23,825 nt of DNA from a bacterium (GTDB lineage: Bacteria > SZUA-79 > Acidulodesulfobacterales > Acidulodesulfobacteraceae), in the NCBI GenBank assembly GCA_021788495.1, contig JAJYKQ010000011.1, positions 1 through 23,825 of the forward strand. The letters are read 5' to 3'. Shown piece after piece: positions 14,264-22,901 of this stretch (its first letter is position 1; each line of letters opens with the position of its first letter). The notes under the pieces are model-generated. The model did no database searches, had not been told where the DNA came from, and worked only from the letters and a program-made list of their open reading frames with translations. The position numbers were made by a program, and so were the translations under genes.

Positions 14264-15877
14264 TCAAATACCTGTAATTTTTCTTAAAAGTTTAATATCG
14301 ACGTATTTTTCTATATTATCGGCAAGAAGATTAAAGCTTTCGTTTTTAACGTCTGCATAATCGCGCCGGCCTGCCGGCAAATAATGTCTATATTTTTTAT
14401 TTGCGTTATTTTTCTTTATGATGTTTTCTATGAAATCTCTGAATATTTTATTTGCAAACAATCCATGCGCATAAGTTCCTATTTTTCTGCCGTCATCGGA
14501 CAAAATAGACAAAACTTCGTCTTTTTGGATAAGATCTTGGCCGTAGTTATTGTTCAGACAATCTTCTGCGGCACCCGATAAAGACGATAAAAAGCTTTTG
14601 CGGTTGCAAAGACCTTTGCGTTTAAACCGTTCTTTATATTCAACGTCTTTAAAAAAAGTTCTACCGTTATGAATTTCGTATCCGTTTATAAAATCTCCGT
14701 TAAAATCGTATTTTCTGCTGACCGTTATTTTTTTATCGAATAAAATAGTTTCCGTATCGAAAAAGCCTAACCCTTTATTATTGCTAAAACACTGGCCGTC
14801 CGCAAAAGATTCCAGCTTATGAGGATCCTTTATTATATCCCCCATCATCTGAAAGCCTCCGCAAATTCCTAATATAATACCATTCTTAAGATACTCAAAT
14901 CTTTTTATATAATCGAAAACTCCAGATTTTTTAATATAATTCAAATCTGCGGCAGTAGATTTGGTTCCCGGAATTATTATCATATCGAACTCTTCGTCGG
15001 TATCTTCGGGAATATCTTCGAAAAAAACAGTATCGAATCTTTCATCTAAAAACAGCGGATCGAATTCATTAAAATTAGAAATATGCTCTAAGCGGACTAT
15101 TCCGATTTTAATTTTTCCGTTATCATGAGAACGAAAAGAGGTTCTATCTGCGTAATTTTTCAAATTCAAACTGTCTTCAGCTTCAATATAAAGATTTTTA
15201 ATGAACGGGATTACTCCGAAACAAGGTATTTTTAATCGTTTTTCAATCTCGTCTATGCCTGGCTTAAGTATGGAAATATTGCCTCTGAATTTGTTTATTA
15301 TAAAACCTTTGACCAATTTTTTCCATTCAGGCTTCAGCAGTTTTACGGTTCCGTATAAAGAGGCAAAAACGCCTCCTCTTTCGATATCGGCTGTCAAAAT
15401 TACAGGCATATTATAAATTTCGGCGAAACCCATGTTTGCTATATCATATTTATATAGGTTTATTTCAGCCGGACTTCCTGCGCCTTCGGCTATGGTTAGC
15501 TCGTTGCGTTCCGTTAAAAAATCGAAAGATTCCACCGCCTTTTTTAAAAAGAAATTTTTTTTTTCGTTGTAATCCTTGAAATTCATATTGCCGAAATGTT
15601 TACCGTCCAGGATCAGATGCATTTCAGTGTCGGAAGAAGGCTTTATTAAAATCGGATTAATCTGCCTCAGCGGTTTTTTAAAAGCCGCTTCTGACTGCAC
15701 TGCTTGAGAAACGGCTATTTCGGAACCGTCTTCTGTAATAAAACTGTTAAGCGACATATTTTGCGATTTAAAAGGCGAGCAGTTTACCCCTCTGTTTGCA
15801 AAATACCTTAAAAATCCGGCGGTCAAAACGCTTTTTCCTGCGGAACTGGACGTCCCCTGTATCATTAATAATTTCAT
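14264..15877 (-). CDS. cobQ: Adenosylcobyric acid synthase
   Basis: CobQ/CbiP amidates the b, d, e and g side chains of adenosylcobyrinic acid a,c-diamide with glutamine and ATP in cobalamin synthesis. The N-terminal synthetase domain begins MIQGTSSSAGKSVLTAG, with P-loop residues 8-16, and continues with FKSQNMSLNS (36-45) and AEGAGSPAEINL (130-141). The C-terminal glutaminase (GATase-1-like) domain has the nucleophile C339 in LGICGGFQMMG, GYEIHNGRT (399-407) and H471 in GTYAHGLF. The length, 537 residues, is slightly above normal owing to a polar stretch near 410-455. It follows the HD-GYP gene by 15 bases. No other cobalamin gene is in the window and no B12 riboswitch was seen. Confidence 0.94.
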   Translation of the reverse strand: MKLLMIQGTSSSAGKSVLTAGFLRYFANRGVNCSPFKSQNMSLNSFITEDGSEIAVSQAVQSEAAFKKPLRQINPILIKPSSDTEMHLILDGKHFGNMNFKDYNEKKNFFLKKAVESFDFLTERNELTIAEGAGSPAEINLYKYDIANMGFAEIYNMPVILTADIERGGVFASLYGTVKLLKPEWKKLVKGFIINKFRGNISILKPGIDEIEKRLKIPCFGVIPFIKNLYIEAEDSLNLKNYADRTSFRSHDNGKIKIGIVRLEHISNFNEFDPLFLDERFDTVFFEDIPEDTDEEFDMIIIPGTKSTAADLNYIKKSGVFDYIKRFEYLKNGIILGICGGFQMMGDIIKDPHKLESFADGQCFSNNKGLGFFDTETILFDKKITVSRKYDFNGDFINGYEIHNGRTFFKDVEYKERFKRKGLCNRKSFLSSLSGAAEDCLNNNYGQDLIQKDEVLSILSDDGRKIGTYAHGLFANKIFRDFIENIIKKNNANKKYRHYLPAGRRDYADVKNESFNLLADNIEKYVDIKLLRKITGI

Positions 15878-15892
15878 GCTTTTTATATTTTT

Positions 15893-17683
15893 TTATTTAG
15901 ACGAAGTGTCCGGAAATGACCTGACGGCTTTTAAAAATGCTTCGACTACTTTAGGATCGAATTGGGTTCCTGAATTTTTCTTAATCTCTTCCAGAGCAGT
16001 TTCAACAGGAAGAGCTTTTCTGTATGGCCTGTCGGTCGTCATTGCGTCAAAAGTATCTACTACGGCTATAATTCTTGAAGCTATGGGTATATCTTCGCCG
16101 GAAAGACCTAACGGATAGCCTTTTCCGTCGAATCTTTCCTGATGGTGAAGAACGTCGTTTGCTATATGCCTCAAAAATTTTATTTTTTTTAGCATATTAT
16201 AGCCTATTTCAGGATGTTTTTTAATTTCTTCGTATTCTTCGTCCGTAAGTTTACCCGGCTTATTGAGAATTGAATCTTTTATGCCTATTTTTCCAACATC
16301 GTGCATTGCCGCCGCATATCTCATATTTTTTATTTCGTTTGCGTTCAACCCGAGTTCTTTTGCTACCATAACGCCGTAATCTATTAGCCTGTCGCCGTGC
16401 GTTCTAGTGTAAGTATCTCTTGCTTCTATTGCTTCCGATATAGAACTGATGGTTTCAAAGTGCTCCTCTTCGATATAGTTAAACGTTTGGGCATTATATA
16501 CCGCAACGGAAATTATGCTTGAAATATTTGCTATAAAATCGATGGTTTCCATTGAATATTCATTTTTCGTTTTTCCGATTAGAAAAATAAGTCCTAGAAA
16601 ATCTTTGTCCGTTTTTAAAGGAATAGCAATAAAAGTTTTTTTTAAAATATTTTTTAAAAAACAGTCGCAAGGCGCATCATCTTGAACATCGAAATTTGAA
16701 TTATCTTTGTAATAATTTATAGTAGGATAGTTTGAACTTACAGCTTTTAAACATTTGCAATCGTTTAGCCGCAAATTATCCTGCGCTGAAAACGAATCGC
16801 CGATGTTGTAAGCCTTAAATAATTTTAAGGATAGGTTTTTAAAAAAACTGCAGTCGTTGCATTTTTGAAGTATTTTTGTTTCGGAGGGACATTTTACGAA
16901 AGGGCAGCTGAATTCGGTCATATTGTAGCAATTCATGCTGCCGCCGTAAATTGAGCATCCAATCATATTGCAGTTAAAAAATTCGTAACAGAATTTATTT
17001 GCGTCTTTGTTATTGTCTTTGAGATATACTAAAGCGATATCCGTTTTAGTATAGTCCGTTAGTCTGTTTACGGAGTAATCGATGATACTGCAAAGCTCTA
17101 GCGACGAAGAGACTAATTTAGAAATTTCCAGCAGATCGGATATTTTGCGGCCTTCTTCTTTCTGTCTTATATATAAAAAATTGGCGTTTTCGTAGAGCGT
17201 CAGGCTGTATATGAAAACACCGCCTAACATAGCTATGAATTTTGCAATCTTTAATTCTTCTTCAGAAAATTGATAGGGTTCTTTACTGTATATATTTAAA
17301 GCGCCTAAAACAAGAGATCCCGCATAAATAGGCACGCTCAAGAGGGACAACATTCCGGTGAACTGTTTTTCAAGTTCGTAGTATATATCGGATAAATCGC
17401 TTTTTAAATTTGAGCTGACCAAAGATTCGCCGTTCTCTATAACCGAACCTATCAATCCTTCGCCGAGCAATATTTCCAAATCTTTCTTTATAAATTTTCC
17501 GTCGCGGTAATAATTTACGCATTTTATTTTTTCGGTATCCTCGTTAAGCATAAATATTGTAACGGTATCGCTCTTTATAAATTTAGAAGCGGCTATCGAA
17601 ATTTTTTCGTATATTTCTTCTCTTGAATTTTTAGAAATCAGGTCTTTCGAAAGAAAATAAGCAATATCAGGATACTCTACCAT
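15893..17683 (-). CDS. GAF and HD-GYP domain protein with a Cys-rich sensor insert (probable c-di-GMP phosphodiesterase)
   Basis: The 596-residue protein has no obvious membrane segment. A GAF-type domain spans about 20-165. A second GAF-like domain starts near 195 and is interrupted by a Cys-rich insert (232-341) with 12 cysteines at 232, 238, 243, 252, 260, 265, 275, 278, 309, 311, 339 and 341; it resumes as FIAIPLKTDKDFLGLIFLIG. The C-terminal HD-GYP domain (about 405-590) has H461-D462 in MHDVGKIGI, H490, H513-H514 and FDGKGYP (518-524), so catalysis of c-di-GMP hydrolysis looks possible. The spacing CYEFFNC...C...C recalls a CWEFxxC-type module of deltaproteobacterial signalling proteins, with Tyr in place of Trp. 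The ligand is unknown; redox or metal sensing is an inference. It lies between accA and cobQ. Confidence 0.9.
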   Translation of the reverse strand: MVEYPDIAYFLSKDLISKNSREEIYEKISIAASKFIKSDTVTIFMLNEDTEKIKCVNYYRDGKFIKKDLEILLGEGLIGSVIENGESLVSSNLKSDLSDIYYELEKQFTGMLSLLSVPIYAGSLVLGALNIYSKEPYQFSEEELKIAKFIAMLGGVFIYSLTLYENANFLYIRQKEEGRKISDLLEISKLVSSSLELCSIIDYSVNRLTDYTKTDIALVYLKDNNKDANKFCYEFFNCNMIGCSIYGGSMNCYNMTEFSCPFVKCPSETKILQKCNDCSFFKNLSLKLFKAYNIGDSFSAQDNLRLNDCKCLKAVSSNYPTINYYKDNSNFDVQDDAPCDCFLKNILKKTFIAIPLKTDKDFLGLIFLIGKTKNEYSMETIDFIANISSIISVAVYNAQTFNYIEEEHFETISSISEAIEARDTYTRTHGDRLIDYGVMVAKELGLNANEIKNMRYAAAMHDVGKIGIKDSILNKPGKLTDEEYEEIKKHPEIGYNMLKKIKFLRHIANDVLHHQERFDGKGYPLGLSGEDIPIASRIIAVVDTFDAMTTDRPYRKALPVETALEEIKKNSGTQFDPKVVEAFLKAVRSFPDTSSK

Positions 17684-17734
17684 AAAATATTAAAATATTA
17701 TTATTTAATATTAAAGTTAAATACGTAAGTTAAA

Positions 17735-18679
17735 CTAAAATTTCGAAAACTTTTCTATTCTCATGTTTCTTAAATCTTCACCCCTATATTTTTTAAGTTC
17801 GTTAATATTTTCTACAACGGCTTTTCTTAAGTTTTCGGCTGCAAGCTTCGGATCCCTGTGCGCTCCGCCTAGAGGTTCCGCTATAATGCCATCTATAACT
17901 TTAGAATCGTTAAGCAGATCATTCGCGGTCAGTTTTAAAGAATTTGCGGCTTCTTCAGTTTTTGAAGTATCTTTATACAAAATAGAGGCGCATCCTTCAG
18001 GCGATATAACCGAATAAACCGAATATTCCATCATTAAAACGCGGTTTCCTGTTCCGAAAGCAAGAGCGCCGCCGCTGCCGCCCTCTCCGATAATTACCGA
18101 TATTACTGGAACGTTAACGTTCAGCAAGGCATAAATGGTCTCCGCTATAGCCTCAGACTGGCCTCTTTCTTCGGCACCTAAGCCTGGATATGCTCCTGGA
18201 GTATCTATAAGCGCAACAATCGGGATGGAATACCTGTCTGCAAGCTTAAAAAGCCTTTGCGCTTTTCTGTAGCCTTCCGGATGGGGCATACCGAAATTCC
18301 TGCACATTTTATCCTTAGTATTGCGTCCTTTCTGGTGTCCTATTATTAGCACCCGCTCGCCGTTAATAAAGCAAAATCCGCCGACTACGGCTTTGTCGTC
18401 CATAAAAAGCCTGTCGCCATGAAGTTCTATAAAATTTTCAGCTATCATTTCTATATAATCCATGGTGTAAGGCCTCAACGGATGCCTCGATAATTGAGTA
18501 ATCTGCCAGTTATTTATATTTTTAAAAATATCTTTTATAAACTTTTCTTTTTTGGTTTCCAGATTTTTAATTTCGTCTTCGACATCAGTGAAACCTCCTA
18601 GATTAAAAGTCTTCAACTCTTCAATTTTCTGTTCAAGCTCCATAATGGGCTTTTCAAAATCTAAATACTGCAGCGCCAT
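17735..18679 (-). CDS. accA: Acetyl-CoA carboxylase carboxyltransferase subunit alpha
   Basis: AccA forms the carboxyltransferase with AccD, moving CO2 from carboxybiotin to acetyl-CoA to make malonyl-CoA for fatty-acid synthesis. The 314-residue length and motifs fit: YLDFEKPIMELEQKIEEL (5-22), the LSRHPLRPYTMDYI region, ELHGDRLFMDD, MPHPEGYRKAQRLFKLADR, IDTPGAYPGLGAEERGQSEA and GEGGSGGALAFGTGN. ATG is chosen because the family starts just before YLDFE; no clear Shine-Dalgarno is visible. It follows dnaE by 93 bases of A/T-rich sequence with nothing recognisable; the dnaE-accA order is widely conserved. It is followed after 51 bases by the HD-GYP gene. Confidence 0.97.
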   Translation of the reverse strand: MALQYLDFEKPIMELEQKIEELKTFNLGGFTDVEDEIKNLETKKEKFIKDIFKNINNWQITQLSRHPLRPYTMDYIEMIAENFIELHGDRLFMDDKAVVGGFCFINGERVLIIGHQKGRNTKDKMCRNFGMPHPEGYRKAQRLFKLADRYSIPIVALIDTPGAYPGLGAEERGQSEAIAETIYALLNVNVPVISVIIGEGGSGGALAFGTGNRVLMMEYSVYSVISPEGCASILYKDTSKTEEAANSLKLTANDLLNDSKVIDGIIAEPLGGAHRDPKLAAENLRKAVVENINELKKYRGEDLRNMRIEKFSKF

Positions 18680-18772
18680 AATAATATTTGATATTTTTTA
18701 ACTTACTACTATTATTTTATTTGTTTGTTAAATGTAACTTTCTTTATTTATGTTCTTTTATTATACCATCTA

Positions 18773-21700
18773 TTAAATAATATTCAAGTAATTAGACGAG
18801 GGTTTAGATTTCAATAATGTTTTGTCCACCGCTACGTTTTCTCCTAAAGTAATGCTGTATCCTGAAATCCTGAATATCACTTTATCTTTTCCTTTTGCTT
18901 CCGTAAAATTTTTTTTAATTTCAAGAAGTATTTTTTTCAATTCGTCATCGTCAAGCATAACAACATTGTCTTTTATTTCTATAATGCAGGTCTCCTCTAT
19001 ATGCTTTGCAGGCTGTTTAACTTTTACCGCATCCAGTAGTTCTATGTTTTCGCCGATAATTTTAATGCCGAGATCGGCTTCTCCGTTAATTAGAGGAGAA
19101 CCTTGCCCAGCGTTTTCAGTTAATACATTATCGTCCTGCTTATATATATCGCTTTCGGAAACTTCGATTTCGGATAAATGTTCGCCGTCCTGAGGCTGTA
19201 TTTCTTTGCCGATTAAAGAAGATAGGTCTAAACCGGAAAAATCTATTCTGCCGGTAATAATTACAGGTTGATTGGTGGATAAAACGTCTTCGTATTTTAA
19301 AAAACTTTTTGGAAAAAATACGGTTTCTATGTTGGAATTATTGTCGTTTAATATAAAAGAGGCCATTTTGTCGTTTGTTTTAGTTTTACGCACTTTAAGC
19401 TGATTTATCACTCCGACGACTTTATATGAAGCATCCTGCGGAATTTTTCCTTTTGCTTCTATATATTCCATTACTATATCGGCTACTGGTTTTATTTTAA
19501 GCAGTTTTATTTTCTCTTCATAACCGTCTAACGGATGCCCCGACAGATAAAAACCCAGCGACTCTTTTTCAAAAGCAAGAATGGATTTCTTGTCGTCTTT
19601 TTCCCCTATCGACGCTAAATATAAATCGTCTTTTCCTGCATCGAAATTAATATCTTCGGTAGAAGAACCGAATAAATCAGCCTGTCCTGAATCTTCTTTT
19701 TCTCTTTTACGGATAGATTCTTCCATGACAGCTTCGAGATTATAGAGCATCCATTTCCTAGATTCTCCACCTATATCTAAAGCGCCGCTTTTAATCAAAT
19801 TTTCTATAGTCCTTTTGTTAACCTTTCTCGTATCCACTCTGGAACAGAAATCTAACAAATCTTTATAGGGCTTATCGGAACGAGCCTGTAAAATAGAATC
19901 TATAGCGGCTTTGCCGACGTTTTTTACCCCGCCTAAACCGGTTCTGATAGCTAATTTTACTTTATTTTCCGCAATTTCGCCGTTTTTATTTTCGTAACCG
20001 TTTTCGGCAGTATTGCCGCCGCATTTTTTTTCTACTATAGCAAACCTTTCGGACGATTCGTTAACCGACGGCGGCAATATTTCGCAAGCGTTCATTCCTG
20101 ATTTTGCTTCGTTTATTATTTTCGTCAGTTTATCGGTGTTATTCATTTCGCTTGATAAAAGCGCGGCCGTAAAATGCTCTTTATAATTAGCCTTTAAATA
20201 TGCAGTCATATATGCAATATATGCATAAGCGGTAGAGTGCGATTTATTGAATCCGTATTCTCCGAATTTAACTATAAGGGAAAAAATCTTTTCTGATTTA
20301 GACTCTTCTATGCCGTTTGCTTTGCAACCGCTTATAAACTTATCTTTCATCTGATTGATAAGGTCGGCCTGTTTCTTTCCTACGCCCTTTCTTAAAACAT
20401 CGGCTTCGCCCATCGAAAATCCGGCAAGATTGGTAGCCACCCTCATTATCTGCTCCTGATAAAGCATTACGCCGTAAGTTTCGTGCAGAATATCCTTAAG
20501 CAACGGATGAATATAATGTATCTTGGCTTTACCGTGCTTAGCCTTAATAAAATCGTCAACCATACCGCTGCCGAGAGGCCCAGGTCTGTAAAGGGCTACT
20601 AAAGGAATTAAGTCTTCGAATGAATTAGGTATCAATTTTTTAATCAATTCTTTCATGCCGGAACTTTCTAACTGAAAAACACCGGTCGTATCTCCAGCCG
20701 CCAGTAGTTTAAAAGTAGCTTTATCGTTTAAGTCAATATCGTAAATATTAAAATCCTTATCTTCGCTAAATTCTCGGTTTTCACCTTCCCGTTCCCTTTG
20801 CAGTCTTTGAAGCGATTTTGTTTCGTTAATAAGTTTTATAGCCTCATTCATTACGGTAAGCGTTTTTAATCCCAGAAAGTCGAACTTTATAAATCCGAGT
20901 TTCTCTAAGTCGGTTCCTGTATATTGAGTGGTAATAACATCCGTTTCTTTGGTGCCTTTATATAAAGGCATATAGCTGTTTATAGGTTCGTTCGATATGA
21001 CGACTCCGGCGGCATGCGTGCTAGCATGCCTTGCAAGGCCTTCCAACCTTTTTGCTATTTCTATTAATTTCTTTACCTTAGGATTCGTTTCTATTAAATT
21101 GCGGAGCTTCGGTTCTTCTTTTATTGCATTTTCTAAAGTAATGCCCAGAGTATTCGGAACTAATTTTGCAATCTTGTCGGCCTCAGCATAAGGCATATTC
21201 AGAGCTCTGCCGGTATCCCTGATAACGGCCTTTGCAAGCATGGTGCCGAAAGTTATTATCTGCGATACCTTTTCTTCGCCGTATTTATGCGCCACATATT
21301 TAATAACTTCGTCTCTTCCGTTTATGCAGAAATCGGAGTCTATATCAGGCATGCTTATTCTTTCGGGATTAAGAAATCTTTCGAACATTAAATCGTATTT
21401 AATAGGGTCTATTTCCGTAATTTTAAGACAGTAGGCTGCTAAGCTGCCGGCGGCGGAACCTCTGCCGGGACCGACAGGTATGTTATGCTCTTTCGCATAT
21501 TTTATAAAATCGGAAACTATCAAAAAATATCCTGCAAAATTGGATTTTTTAATAACTTCTATTTCCATATCCAATCTCGCTTTATATTCGTCTTTTCTAT
21601 TAAGATAAGATTCAGCCGCCGCCTTTGTAGGATTTTTTATAAAAATTTCCTCGAAACCTTCCCTTGTTTTTTTTTCGAAGTAATCGGCGGCGTCAAAATC

Positions 21701-22741
21701 GGCTTCTGAATTATAGGCAAAATCAGATACGTCGGCCGACTCGTTGTTCTGAATAGATTTTTCAGCAATTTGGGCGGATTGTGCAGATTGGCCGGATTGT
21801 TTTTTAGATTGATTCTCTCCTGCAGCGGCTGCTTCTAATGATGCTTTTGCGTTTTTTAGCTTTTCGGCTTCGTTTCCAGGCTTAAACTGCGGGAAATAGT
21901 GCCCGCCTTTTAATTTAAAAGAAAAATTGCATTTATCGGCGACCAAAAGAGTGTTAGATATAGCTTCAGAAGGATAATCGGCAAAGATTTCCTTCATCTC
22001 TTCCTGCGATCTAAAATACAGGTCTTTAGTAGAAAATTTTAACCTGTCTTTGTCTTCGACGGTTTTTCCGGTCTGTATGCAAAGAAGAACATCGTGGGCT
22101 TCATAGTCTTCTTTAAGAAGATAGTGGCAGTCGTTAGTAGCCGTTAACGGCACGCCGTATTTTTTAGACAGTTCAATTAATCCGTCGTTGGCAACAAGCT
22201 GTTCTTCCATGCCTTGAACCTGCATTTCTAAATAAAAATCGTCTTTAAAAATATCTAAATAAAATTTAAGGCTTTCTTCGGCCGATTCAAATCTTCCTTT
22301 TGATATTTCATAAGGAATTTCGCCTTTAATACAGGCGGACATCGCAACTAAACCTTCTCCGTGATTTTTTAATACATTCTTGTCAATCCTCGGCTTATAA
22401 TAAAATCCATCTATGTAGGACATAGAAACTAATTTGGAAAGATTTTGATAACCCGTATCGTTTTTTGCAAGGAGAATTAAGTGATTATAAAATTTTTCAT
22501 TTGCGTTTTTAAGTTTCATATCGGATTTAGAAATATACATTTCGCACCCGATTATCGGTTTTACTCCTTTTTTAACGGCTTTTTCATAAAACTCTATAGC
22601 CCCGAACATATTGCCGTGATCGGTTACGGCAACGGCGGGCATGTTAAATTCTATTGATTTTTTTACTATATCGTCTATTTTAATCGCCCCGTCTAAAAGA
22701 CTGTAATGCGAATGAAGATGAAGATGGACGAAATCGCTCAT
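18773..22741 (-). CDS. dnaE: DNA polymerase III subunit alpha (replicative polymerase)
   Basis: DnaE is the catalytic subunit of the replicative polymerase. The PHP domain (about 1-285) keeps metal-ligand-type residues: HLHLHSHYSLLDG (6-18), TDHGNMFG (40-47), GCEMY (65-69), C137 and NDCHYL (203-208), so PHP nuclease activity may be retained. The polymerase core has GPGRGSAAGSLAAYC (424-438), PDIDSDF (465-471) and KFDFLGLKTL. Helix-hairpin-helix and OB-fold (KVVGVINQLKVRKT) regions follow. At 1322 residues it is longer than the usual 1150-1200 because of low-complexity inserts, most clearly at 291-350 (Gln/Ser/Ala-rich), near 645-670, before KLAIRTGLGG, and in an acidic C-terminal stretch. ATG with GGAG 10 bases upstream. 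Confidence 0.97.
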   Translation of the reverse strand: MSDFVHLHLHSHYSLLDGAIKIDDIVKKSIEFNMPAVAVTDHGNMFGAIEFYEKAVKKGVKPIIGCEMYISKSDMKLKNANEKFYNHLILLAKNDTGYQNLSKLVSMSYIDGFYYKPRIDKNVLKNHGEGLVAMSACIKGEIPYEISKGRFESAEESLKFYLDIFKDDFYLEMQVQGMEEQLVANDGLIELSKKYGVPLTATNDCHYLLKEDYEAHDVLLCIQTGKTVEDKDRLKFSTKDLYFRSQEEMKEIFADYPSEAISNTLLVADKCNFSFKLKGGHYFPQFKPGNEAEKLKNAKASLEAAAAGENQSKKQSGQSAQSAQIAEKSIQNNESADVSDFAYNSEADFDAADYFEKKTREGFEEIFIKNPTKAAAESYLNRKDEYKARLDMEIEVIKKSNFAGYFLIVSDFIKYAKEHNIPVGPGRGSAAGSLAAYCLKITEIDPIKYDLMFERFLNPERISMPDIDSDFCINGRDEVIKYVAHKYGEEKVSQIITFGTMLAKAVIRDTGRALNMPYAEADKIAKLVPNTLGITLENAIKEEPKLRNLIETNPKVKKLIEIAKRLEGLARHASTHAAGVVISNEPINSYMPLYKGTKETDVITTQYTGTDLEKLGFIKFDFLGLKTLTVMNEAIKLINETKSLQRLQREREGENREFSEDKDFNIYDIDLNDKATFKLLAAGDTTGVFQLESSGMKELIKKLIPNSFEDLIPLVALYRPGPLGSGMVDDFIKAKHGKAKIHYIHPLLKDILHETYGVMLYQEQIMRVATNLAGFSMGEADVLRKGVGKKQADLINQMKDKFISGCKANGIEESKSEKIFSLIVKFGEYGFNKSHSTAYAYIAYMTAYLKANYKEHFTAALLSSEMNNTDKLTKIINEAKSGMNACEILPPSVNESSERFAIVEKKCGGNTAENGYENKNGEIAENKVKLAIRTGLGGVKNVGKAAIDSILQARSDKPYKDLLDFCSRVDTRKVNKRTIENLIKSGALDIGGESRKWMLYNLEAVMEESIRKREKEDSGQADLFGSSTEDINFDAGKDDLYLASIGEKDDKKSILAFEKESLGFYLSGHPLDGYEEKIKLLKIKPVADIVMEYIEAKGKIPQDASYKVVGVINQLKVRKTKTNDKMASFILNDNNSNIETVFFPKSFLKYEDVLSTNQPVIITGRIDFSGLDLSSLIGKEIQPQDGEHLSEIEVSESDIYKQDDNVLTENAGQGSPLINGEADLGIKIIGENIELLDAVKVKQPAKHIEETCIIEIKDNVVMLDDDELKKILLEIKKNFTEAKGKDKVIFRISGYSITLGENVAVDKTLLKSKPSSNYLNII

Positions 22742-22796
22742 TATAATATTGCTCCATTTTCAGAAAAGAAGGCGTAAGATTTATTTTACTCCATAG

Positions 22797-22847
22797 CTCC
22801 CCTCCTTTTTAAAGGAGGGGAGTCGGCCAAAGGCCGACGGGGTAGTT
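22797..22847. repeat. Two-hairpin palindromic repeat upstream of dnaE
   Basis: A 12-base perfect stem (22797-22808 with 22811-22822) is followed at once by a 7-base perfect stem GTCGGCC/GGCCGAC (22822-22838) and the tail GGGGTAGTT. The first stem is shared with 10325-10350 in opposite orientation (about 29 of 30 bases including flanks). Compact GC-rich double hairpins in an AT-rich genome are typical of dispersed REP-like repeats. It lies between guaA and dnaE. Confidence 0.8.
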
Positions 22848-22901
22848 CACGGAAAATTAATCCTACATCTTTTCCTTATATTATTTTTTGTTTAATTTGC
22901 A

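Noticed and set aside
17686..17712. AT-only inverted repeat upstream of the HD-GYP gene
   Set aside because: The nine-base arms contain only A and T in an A/T-rich gap, so chance is a sufficient explanation.
18680..18772. Promoter or small RNA between dnaE and accA
   Set aside because: It is A/T-rich sequence without a convincing -35/-10 pair or stable stem.
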